In this document: piece after piece, positions 55,201 through 64,000 of the stretch | How the letters are laid out: every line of letters starts with the position of its first letter | Numbering within the stretch: the first letter of the stretch is position 1 | Assembly (NCBI GenBank): GCA_963965975.1 | Contig: OZ014417.1 | Location: forward strand, 62,001-126,000 | Direction of reading: 5' to 3' | Length of the DNA stretch: 64,000 nucleotides | Source: Xestospongia bergquistia | Lineage: Eukaryota; Porifera; Demospongiae; Haplosclerida; Petrosiidae | Program-made: the position numbers and the translations under genes | Notes under the pieces: generated by a model | Seen by the model: the letters and a program-made list of their open reading frames with translations, nothing else | Told to the model about the DNA's origin: nothing | Database searches by the model: none

Positions 55201-56827
55201 ATGGAAGCTGATAATGATACAAGCAAAGATGATATTGATAACGAACTCTCGGTTCAAGATGATGACAATCTCTTAATTCAAGATGATAATGAACTCTTAA
55301 TTCAAGATGATAATAATCTTTTAATTCAAGATGATAATGAACTCTTAATTCAAGATGATAATAATCTTTTAATTCAAGATGATGATAATGATCACAAGAT
55401 AACACGTTGTACTGACAGAGTAAGAGCATACAAGAATTTTGTTTGGTGTCTCTCTCTCAATAATACTTTGTTATGGTGCAGTAATTGGTATATTTAATTT
55501 ACAGAGCAGTATCAATGCTGATCAAGGACTAGGACTAGCATCTTCAGCTACTGTATATGCTGTACAAATTATATTTATCTTTCTTGTACCTGGTTATATA
55601 CGACTTATTGGAACAAAATATGCTATTACTTCAGGCTATACATTATATTTGATCTATATGCTAGTCAATTATTATCCTCACTGGTTCACATTAATACCTG
55701 GTGCTGTTTTTACTGGATTAGGTAATGTTATAATTTGGGTAGCAACAAATGTTCATGTCGTACGTACTGCAGTCTTGTATGCTCCAGCGTTAAAAGAGAA
55801 AACTCAACATTCAATAGGATTATTTACAGGTATCTTTGTATTAGCTGCTAAAGTAAGTCGAATTTTTGGAGGTTTGACTTCATCTTCAGTTTTATTTAAC
55901 TTTGCTCATGATTTTAATGACAGTGAAGAGATTACCAATACAAGTTGTACTAATACTGATGCAGTTCATGTTAAACAAGACACTTTATATTACGTTTTAG
56001 TCTCCATATACGCCACATGTACTATACTAGGTATACTGATATCATTAACTCTCATTGACAACTATGGTACTGATACTAAGTTCCAATCATTCAAAACTAC
56101 ATGTCATTCTATATTCAAATCTGCAATTGATATAGCTAAATTGTTTGTTCAATGGAAAATGTTGTTCTTGATACCTTTATATTTACTGAATGGATTTGGT
56201 ACTGTTTTTATATTAGGAGAATTCTCTAATGTAAGTTTGTGACTAATATGACATTATAATTATTGATTTCTTCTACAGATCTACATCTCAGAGTGTGTAG
56301 GTGTAAGATGGGTAGGATTTGTGTTTACTACATATAGTGCTACTAGTGGAATTATCTCAGTAATTATTGGACGATTATACAAGTTTGTACCATTCTCTCT
56401 CTTTGTATTTATGGCTGTCATTGTTTCTCTCACTCTCTCTTTCTTCCTCATTTTCTGGGAGAGAGAACCTAACTTTATTGTCATATTTGGATTTGTTATT
56501 GGTTGGGGATGGTGTGATGCCACTTGGCAAACAGTCCATCAGAGTAAGCTCCTTAATAATAATGATGTAATTGATATTATGATTTGTGTTGCAATTGCAG
56601 TATTAACAGGTGTACTCTTTGAAGATAAAAAAGAATCAGCTTATTCACTTGTACAATTAGTAATTGCTGTTACATTGACAATAGGATTTACTTTACCTTT
56701 GTTTTCTGGTATAATTGTACAATTATCCATTATTATTATAATACTAATTATAGCAACAATGACTACCACTATATTATCAATCAACATTTCTAATAAACCA
56801 TGTTGTACATACTTCTCTAAATGTTGA
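55201..56827 (+). pseudogene. UNC93-family protein B2, single-base frameshift
   Basis: The exon layout is as in B1: 55201-56230, 56279-56543 and 56601-56827. At about 55437-55442 the run AATTTTGTTTGG has one more base than AATTTATTTGG in B3, so the frame after YKNF changes and stops at 55497. The downstream frame (from Met 55439) continues intact to the end and still encodes the helices. It may be a recent pseudogene, a gene using an internal start, or an assembly error. The N-terminal 24-bp repeat has six copies. Confidence 0.75.
55237..55390 (+). repeat. 24-bp coding repeats in B2 (six copies)
   Basis: Alternating NELLIQDD and NNLLIQDD units, one more copy than in B1 and three more than in B3. 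Confidence 0.9.
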
Positions 56828-56884
56828 AATTTCTTTATTTAAAACACACAAAATTATTATTTACTTATTTTTCAAAAAATTGTT

Positions 56885-57138
56885 TTATTCCAGTAAAAAT
56901 GATAAAAATCCTTTAGTTTTCTCCCACAGGACAGTTTTGAAAGCTTTCTCTTTATATGGTGAATCTTGTAACAATCTCAACTGTTTGTCTCTCTTGTCAA
57001 TCCATTCCTTAGTAAAAGGAGTGAACCATTAATAGTGATGCTATATTTGAACGTTCTTACTTGAAGTTCTCCACGATACATTTCCAAATTTAAATCATCT
57101 CTTGTTCGCAACCTTTTACCTGAAAATTTCACCTCTCG
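56885..57138 (-). CDS. Gene C tail, unit 2: two in-frame terminal exons of an unrecognised protein
   Basis: Exons 57061-57138 (26 codons, REVKFSGKRLRTRDDLNLEM) and 56885-57007 (40 codons plus stop, EWIDKRDKQLRLLQDSPY ending GFLSFLLE) are separated by a 53-base intron with CTTTTACTAAG at its acceptor. The second exon has TVLWEKTKGF. The charged, helix-like composition is unlike random frames here. No upstream exon was found in the unit, so this is the captured 3' end of a gene whose complete copy may lie beyond the array. Confidence 0.45.
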
Positions 57139-57747
57139 CTAATAATGAAATATATAGTCACACACAAGTCATGTGATAGTCACATAAATTTAGTTTAATA
57201 TAATATAAATTTAGGTATGGAAGCTGTGGTGAATCTCTTCAGACTATTGATGTAACAAAACATGCCAACCTTTATGTATTCACATAACAAAGACTTCAAC
57301 ATCAGGTATAAAACATTAGATGAGATGTATGTAGTTATAACCAATACATCTGTATATTAACACTGTATGTATGTTTATTTGTATCGCATTCAGAAAACTA
57401 TATTAAAAGTAGGCAGTGCCATTTATAAACTTGTGGGATAGTGAAATATCAGAATAGACACTACTCTTCATTATACTCTCCACAGAAAACAATACTTAGT
57501 AGTTCTATATCAGTAACAGTAATATATGTGCAAAATTGTATTTTATACAATCAATCACCAGTATAACATAGGTGTACTCCTGTTAATATAGCAAAATCAA
57601 TCAACAAGATAATGAAGAAGAGTGTTTAGGTAATGGTTTTTATTTCTTTAAGCCCCTATAAAATTAAAATATGATAAAAATTATTATAATCAGTAGTGTT
57701 GTTCAAGTTTGCTTAATTAGGACTAGTTTTAGACCTTAAAAGTATCG

Positions 57748-57831
57748 ATGCTAGTAATCATCTTCATAGTGCCGTTAATGAGATTCATAAGTGTACAAGG
57801 TGCAGCCCCACAAGAGCATGAAGACAAAATC
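57748..57831 (+). other. Exon D, unit 2: candidate signal-peptide first exon
   Basis: Base-for-base copy of the unit 1 exon D, with the same GTAAGT donor and the long element starting about 35 bases downstream. No acceptor exon is identified. Confidence 0.4.
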
Positions 57832-57865
57832 GTAAGTACATATAAAAGGAAACTAAAACAGTCAT

Positions 57866-58230
57866 GAGTGCCAGTGTGTTGTGGGCCAGCGTTCTGCAAT
57901 GCATCAGACCTCTGAGATGGTTACCAGCATACTCTACGGAGTATCCGAAAGGCCGACTAGGATAGGGCTGGTAGTCTCCCTTTAAACGAGATGAGGCTGG
58001 TGTATTTGTGGTTCCCGGTTCCTGAATGCGACATTCCCTAAGAGCTGGAATCCCGTACGGCTGGTTTTAAGTTAGGGCGACGCTCCAGCCAGGATTACCT
58101 CGCGAAGACGAGGGTTACCAAGCCAGGTGGCGGTCCCAGCTAGCAATAGCAGGGAATCCTGGAGCCTAAGTGGAAGCCTGAGTGGGTGAGCGAGTAGGAA
58201 TCGTTTGGGCAACACACAAGGGTTTTTTTT
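57866..58230 (+). repeat. Structured dispersed element, long form, copy 2
   Basis: Nearly identical to copy 1 over its whole length and in the same position within the unit, so copied as part of the segmental duplication. Confidence 0.65.
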
Positions 58231-58695
58231 AATTTATTTTTTTTTTTAATTGTAAATCTATTAATAATATATAGTTGTTGTCATCTCTCTATTGCTATAG
58301 CTATATATCAACGAAATAGTACTAAAGACAGACAGACGATCTCTATTTTCTTCATATTTATTACAATTTAATGTACTTGGAAACTCTATTACATATACAA
58401 ATGTATACAACTTGACTTCTTCACATACAGATACCCTAAATATCGTAACGTGATCAAGACAGCAATTCAACTTACATTTCATACAGGACTTGTACTACTC
58501 ACTGGCAAATAGATGTATAAAAATAGGTCAATACATTAATGGATATAAAGTTTCTATTGAACATGTATAGTGTGTAAATGCATCTTACTATATAGAGATT
58601 AATATTACTATATCTAAAAAAAAATTTTTCTCATAGCTGCACTAGTTCTCAGTATTCCAGACCTTGATGATCTTACTACATCAGTTGGTGCAGCA

Positions 58696-58826
58696 AGGAT
58701 TACCTCGTCTTCAGACGAGAGTTACCAGGCTACAGTAGCGGTCCCAGCTAGGGAATCCTGGAGCCTAAGTGGAGGCCCCAGTGGGTGAGTGAGGAGGGAT
58801 CGTTTGGGCAACACACAGGTTTTTTT
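58696..58826 (+). repeat. Structured dispersed element, short form, unit 2
   Basis: Same as the unit 1 short form; it lies about 120 bases before the A3 start, so it forms part of the A3 promoter region. Confidence 0.7.
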
Positions 58827-58947
58827 ATAAATTTAGATTTATTTAAAACTACTGGAACTGGCCCTCAGACTGAACGGTAAAACAGAACCACGCCCATAAA
58901 CGAATATTAATAATGCTCTTGAAAAGATTAACAACATCCTGTATTAA

Positions 58948-60744
58948 ATGGAAGGTGATGACGTAGAGACAATTGAACCTTTATCTAAAAACGATGATGA
59001 AAGGAGACTGTTAGATACTTCAAAAATTGGGGAAAGCAATTATGATTTTAATATTGTCCCAATACAACCAAGGGAATCGAGAACATTTCTTCAAGGATCT
59101 TCTGAAACAAGACGATTTTCTCTACAAAATGAAAGACAAACAATGGAATGCTGTAAATTAAGTGATCGTGTGAAGGCATATAAAAATATTTTAGGAGAAT
59201 GTATTTCATTTGTTGCATGTTTTGGGACATTTCTAGGAATACTTACTCTCCATAGTAGTATTAATTCAGCTCAAAGACTTGGTTTAATGTCAAATGCTAC
59301 TTTGTATGTTTTTCTTATAATTACAACATTCTTTGTTCCAGCTTTTGTCAGATTAATAGGTAGTAAATATACTCTGTTATCAGGTTACATCTTGTTCCTT
59401 ATTTACACCATATGTAATTATTATCCTTCCTGGTACACCCTTATACCAGGTGCTGTATTAAGTGGTATTGCCCAAGGTCCAGCATGGGTCTCAATGTATA
59501 CTCACGCTGTCTTGGTAGCTAGGAAATATGCCATAGCTTTAATGGAAAAACCTGAAAATGCTGTTGCTCTCTTTACAGGAGCAGTAGCCTCATCATCAAA
59601 GGTAGCACAAGTTACTGGTAGCCTCATCTCTTCCTTTGTTCTTATTAATATTAATAACCCTAACTTCAGTGAAGTTAATAACTTCAGTGAAGTTAATAAC
59701 TCCAGTGAAGTTGATAACTCCAGTGATGAGTCTTGTACTGATATTGAAGCAAAGTCACTCGAACAAGGACTGCTCTTTTATATTTTGATATCTGTCTATG
59801 TTAGTGTAGTTCTATTTGGTATTATAGTTACCATAACATTTATGGATCATCTTGGAACTGATAGTCCATTTCTATCTCCTAGTAAAATGTGTAAACTCTA
59901 TGTGGGAAAACCATTTGTTGTCGTTTTAAAAACTCTAATAGATTGGAAAATGATCTTATTAAGTCCATTAATAATACTGGATGGTACAATGTTAGGATAT
60001 ATATATGCAGCTTTCCCTAAGGTCAGTAACATTTGTTAATTAATTGATTTAACACTATTTCTTTAGGAATATATTGCTGATTGTGTTGGTGTAGAATGGA
60101 TAGGATTTGTATTAGCAACATTTGGTGCTAATGGTGCAATTTCTGCCTATGTAGCTGGTCGTATTGTTCGTTATTTACCACAATGTATTATAGTCTATAT
60201 GGCAATTATTGGTTCATCTGGTATCTCTTTCTTTATCATTTTCTGGGAGAAAAAATCCAGTTTTCTTGTCATATTTCTGTTTGCTGCAATATGGGGTTGG
60301 TGTGAAAGTACATTTAATTCAGCTGTCCCAGGTCAAATTATTCTTTGTCAAAATATATAACTTAATTATTATATTATAGGTTTGCTTGGAATTCTGTTTG
60401 ATGGAGAGAAGAGAGAAGCAGCCTTTTCATTGTTACAAGGTTTTACTGCTGTAGGGTTTGTTGTTAGTTTTACAACAGCTCTAGTATTAAGTGCTGCCAG
60501 ACAACTTTGGATAATAATTGTTTTACTGCTAATAAGTACAATAACATATAGTATTGTATTCTTTACTACTTCAACTAAAGCTCAACTCATACCTTGTATT
60601 TATAAAGAGAAAGAAGTTGAAGTAGAAAATAAACTAGAGTATGAAATGGAAGATATCAATTCTGATTTGTCACATTTCAATCCTCTCAGTCAACGATCTA
60701 GTATATCTGTGAAAGAAATACTAGAAGAAAAAAATTCAAAATGA
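58948..60744 (+). CDS. UNC93-family membrane protein A3
   Basis: Three exons, 58948-60021, 60067-60331 and 60380-60744, encode 567 residues. Same start and helices as A2. Differences include ILTLHSSINSAQ in the first helix (LSLQSS in A1 and A2), FVPAFVRLIG, and three repeats in the lumenal loop with FSEVNN duplicated. The first intron is a few bases shorter. The frame is intact. Confidence 0.88.
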
Positions 60745-60855
60745 AAATTTATATATATTGTAATTATTGTACTATTAATTGCAAAATAAATATGTGCGGA
60801 TATAATAGTATAATTATTGTTATAGTGTCTAAGTAATAAGTAAACCACACCCAAA

Positions 60856-62413
60856 ATGGAAGCTGATAATGATACAAGCAAAGATGATATTGATAACGAA
60901 CTCTCGGTTCAAGATGACGACAATCTCTTAATTCAAGATGATAATGAACTCTTAATTCAAGATGATGATAATGATCACAAGATAACACGTTGTAGTGACA
61001 GAGTAAGAGCATACAAGAATTTATTTGGTGTCTCTCTCTCAATAATACTTTGTTATGGTACACTAATTGGTATATTTAATTTACAGAGCAGTATCAATGC
61101 TGATCAAGGACTAGGACTAGCATCTTCAGCTACTGTATATGCTGTACAAATTATATTTATCTTTCTTGTACCTGGTTATATACGACTTATTGGAACAAAA
61201 TATGCTATTACTTCAGGCTATATATTATATTTGATCTATACACTAGTCAATTATTATCCTCACTGGTTCACATTAATACCTGGTGCTGTTTTTACTGGAT
61301 TAGGTAATGTTATAATTTGGGTAGCAACAAATGTTCATGTCGTACGTACTGCAGTCTTGTATGCTCCAGCGTTAAAAGAGAAAACTCAACATTCAATAGG
61401 ATTATTTACAGGTATCTTTGTATTAGCTGCTAAACTAAGTCGAGTTTTTGGTGGTTTGACTTCATCTTCAGTTTTATTTAACTTTGTTCATGATTTTAAT
61501 GACAGTGAAGAGATTACCAATACAAGTTGTACTAATACTGATGCAGTTCATGTTAAACAAGACACTTTATATTACGTTTTAGTCTCCATATACGCCACAT
61601 GTACTATACTAGGTATACTGATATCATTAACTCTCATTGACAACTATGGTACTGATACTAAGTTCCAATCATTCAAAACTACATGTCATTCTATATTCAA
61701 ATCTGCAATTGATATAGCTAAATTGTTTGTTCAATGGAAAATGTTGTTCTTGATACCTTTATATTTACTGAATGGATTTGGTACTGCTTTTATATTAGGA
61801 GAATTCTCTAATGTAAGTTTGTGACTAATAATATGACATTATAATTATTGATTTCTTCTACAGATCTACATCTCAGAGTGTGTAGGTGTAAGATGGGTAG
61901 GTTTTTTGTTCTCCACATATAGTGCTACTAGTGGAATTATCTCAGTAATTATTGGACGATTATACAAGTTTGTACCATTCTCTCTCTTTGTATTTATGGC
62001 TGTCATTGTTTCTCTCACTCTCTCTTTCTTCCTCATTTTCTGGGAGAGAGAACCTAACTTTATTGCCATATTTGGATTTGTTATTGGTTGGGGATGGTGT
62101 GATGCCACTTGGCAAACAGTCAATCAGAGTAAGCCCCTTAATAATAATAATTAATATAATTGATATTATTATGACTTGTATTGCAGTATTAACAGGTGTA
62201 CTCTTTGAAGATAAAAAAGAATCAGCTTATTCACTTCTACAATTAGTAATTGCTGTTGATTATACAATAGGATTTACTTTACCTTTGTTTTCTGGTATAA
62301 TTGTACAATTATCCATTATTATTATAATAGTAATTATAGCAACAATGACTACCACTATATTATCAATCAACATTTCTAATAAACCATGTTGTACATACTT
62401 CTCTAAATGTTGA
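60856..62413 (+). CDS. UNC93-family membrane protein B3
   Basis: Three exons, 60856-61812, 61864-62128 and 62187-62413, encode 482 residues. It has only three copies of the 8-residue N-terminal repeat but otherwise the same helices as B1: GLGLASSATVYAVQ, YAITSGYILYL, GWGWCDATWQT, GVLFEDKKESAYSL. The intact frame at YKNLFGVSLS shows what B2 has lost. The end matches B1 (PCCTYFSKC). Confidence 0.88.
60896..60970 (+). repeat. 24-bp coding repeats in B3 (three copies)
   Basis: NELSVQDD, NLLIQDD and NELLIQDD units; the shortest array of the three B genes. Confidence 0.88.
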
Positions 62414-62469
62414 AATTTCTTTATTTAAAACACACAAAGTTATTATTTACTTATTTTAAAAAAATTGTT

Positions 62470-62723
62470 TTATTCCAGTAAAAATAATAAAAATCCTTTA
62501 GTTTTCTCCCACAGGACAGTTTTGAAAGCTTTCTCTTTATATGGTGAATCTTGTAACAATCTCAACTGTTTGTCTCTCTTGTCAATCCATTCCTTAGTAA
62601 AAGGAGTGAACCATTAATAGTGATGCTATATTTGAACGTTCTTACTTGAAGTTCTCCACGATACATTTCCAAATTTAAATCATCTCTTGTTCGCAACCTT
62701 TTACCTGAAAATTTCACCTCTCG
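62470..62723 (-). CDS. Gene C tail, unit 3: two in-frame terminal exons
   Basis: Exons 62646-62723 and 62470-62592 match the unit 2 copy and read the same 66 codons plus stop without interruption. Function is unknown and the 5' part is absent. Confidence 0.45.
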
Positions 62724-63417
62724 CTAATAATGAAATATATAGTCACACACAAGTCATGTGATAGTCACATAAATTTAGTTTAATATAATATAAATTTAGG
62801 TATGGAAGCTGTGGTGAATCTCTTCAGACTATTGATGTAACAAAACATGCCAACCTTTATGTATTCACATAACAAAAAACTTCAACATTATTAGTCAAAC
62901 ATATTGTAACAAATAACATTTACGACATCAATTGTTATGTTTAATAGAACTGAGTGTCCAGTTGTTCAAGTACAGGTATAAAACATTAGATGAGATGTAT
63001 GTAGTTATAACCAATACATCTGTATATTAACACTGTATGTATGTTTATTTGTATCGCATTCAGAAAACTATATTAAAAGTAGGCAGTGCCATTTATAAAC
63101 TTGTGGGATAGTGAAATATCAGAATAGACACTACTCTTTATTATACTCTCCACAGAAAACAATACTTAATAGTTCTATATCAGTAACAGTAATATATGTG
63201 CAAAATTGTATTTTGTACAATCAATCACCAGTATAACATAGGTGTACTCCTGTTAATATAGCAAAATCAATCAACAAGATAATGAAGAAGAGTGTTTAGG
63301 TAATGGTTTTTATTTCTTTAAGCCCCTATAAAATTAAAATATGATAAAAATTATTATAATCAGTAGTGTTGTTCAAGTTTGCTTAATTAGGACTAGTTTT
63401 AGACCTTAAAAGTATCG

Positions 63418-63501
63418 ATGCTAGTAATCATCTTCATAGTGCCGTTAATGAGATTCATAAGTGTACAAGGTGCAGCCCCACAAGAGCATGAAGACAAAAT
63501 C
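63418..63501 (+). other. Exon D, unit 3: candidate signal-peptide first exon
   Basis: Third copy of the 28-codon frame with GTAAGT donor, unchanged. Confidence 0.4.
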
Positions 63502-63535
63502 GTAAGTACATATAAAAGGAAACTAAAACAGTCAT

Positions 63536-63900
63536 GAGTGCCAGTGTGTTGTGGGCCAGCGTTCTGCAATGCATCAGACCTCTGAGATGGTTACCAGCAT
63601 ACTCTACGGAGTATCCGAAAGGCCGACTAGGATAGGGCTGGTAGTCTCCCTTTAAACGAGATGAGGCTGGTGTATTTGTGGTTCCCGGTTCCTGAATGCG
63701 ACATTCCCTAAGAGCTGGAATCCCGTACGGCTGGTTTTAAGTTAGGGCGACGCTCCAGCCAGGATTACCTCGCGAAGACGAGGGTTACCAAGCCAGGTGG
63801 CGGTCCCAGCTAGCAATAGCAGGGAATCCTGGAGCCTAAGTGGAAGCCTGAGTGGGTGAGCGAGTAGGAATCGTTTGGGCAACACACAAGGGTTTTTTTT
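63536..63900 (+). repeat. Structured dispersed element, long form, copy 3
   Basis: Third near-identical copy, ending in AACACACAAGGG and a T-run at 63900. Confidence 0.65.
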
Positions 63901-64000
63901 AATTTATTTTTTTTTTTAATTGTAAATCTATTAATAATATATAGTTGTTGTCATCTCTCTATTGCTATAGCTATATATCAATGAAATAGTACTAAAGACA

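Larger units (their letters stand above)
56828..58947. other. Unit 2 tail: non-coding region with gene fragments and repeats
   Basis: Same order as the unit 1 tail: fragment C, exon D, long element, short element. About 85 bases present in units 1 and 3 after CTTCAACATCA are missing here (junction near 57303). Confidence 0.5.
47147..64000 (+). repeat. Tandem segmental array of UNC93 gene pairs, unit about 5.6-6.2 kb
   Basis: Unit 1 runs from about 47147 to 53314, unit 2 from 53315 to 58947 (5633 bp) and unit 3 from 58948 past the right edge. Units 2 and 3 are nearly identical, including non-coding sequence. The unit 1 coding regions are slightly more diverged and its A-B spacer is longer (537 versus 111 bases). 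Each unit contains gene A, gene B, a minus-strand exon pair (C), a signal-peptide-like exon (D) and repeat elements. Confidence 0.95.
62414..64000. other. Unit 3 tail, running off the window edge
   Basis: Continues collinear with the unit 1 and unit 2 tails to the last base, so at least the start of another unit is expected to the right. It retains the 85-base block deleted from unit 2. Confidence 0.6.

Overview
The window is eukaryotic and animal-like. It is AT-rich and densely packed, with about 25 genes in 64 kb, many split by introns of only 40-100 bases with GT...AG ends. Gene content (UNC119, DNAAF4, BLOC1S1, PHF12 with PHD and FHA domains, an NCoR-type corepressor with two SANT domains, AOAH, UNC93, a receptor-type pseudokinase), together with 2-5A synthetases, tiny introns and some non-animal-like enzymes, fits a demosponge such as Amphimedon. 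The species is inferred; no marker gene proves it. All calls come from reading translations and splice sites by eye, without database searches.

Layout. 0.4-3.3 kb: two tandem six-exon 2'-5'-oligoadenylate synthetase (OAS) genes. 3.4-4.9 kb (minus): 5' half of the wybutosine enzyme TYW1; its 3' half is not in the window, so the OAS pair may lie in a TYW1 intron. 5-11.7 kb: a small membrane protein, BOLA2 and an NCoR-like corepressor. 11.9-19.6 kb: HPD, PSPH, a C6orf163 homologue, CCDC157 and a TLC-domain protein. 19.6-21.8 kb: gene-poor, with diverged dispersed repeats and decayed coding-like stretches. 21.8-27.9 kb: intronless AOAH, an HCFC1R1-like protein and an Ig/mucin-like receptor with a degenerate tyrosine kinase domain. 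27.9-41.3 kb: a Sel1-repeat protein, DNAAF4, BLOC1S1, PRPF19, UNC119, PHF12 and an intronless filamin-repeat protein. 41.7-47.1 kb: an intronless cycloeucalenol cycloisomerase (CPI1-type) gene, a tandem pair of IphP-type phosphatases and DTL/CDT2.

47.1-64 kb is a tandem array. Each unit of about 5.6-6.2 kb carries two UNC93-family membrane proteins (A and B), a two-exon minus-strand gene tail (C), a signal-peptide-like first exon (D) and one or two copies of a structured dispersed repeat. Two full units and most of a third are present, and the array runs off the right edge. The second B gene has a one-base frameshift.

Genes are commonly arranged head-to-head with 60-250 bp between starts (NCoR/HPD, PSPH/C6orf163, CCDC157/TLC, HCFC1R1-like/receptor, BLOC1S1/PRPF19, CPI1/phosphatase, DTL/UNC93-A1), implying shared promoters. 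OAS, AOAH, UNC93 and the receptor pseudokinase are immunity-related families. DNAAF4, UNC119, CCDC157 and C6orf163 point to cilia or flagella. The most unexpected items are the plant/protist-type sterol isomerase, the IphP phosphatase pair, the UNC93 array with repeated dileucine motifs, and the dispersed structured repeat.
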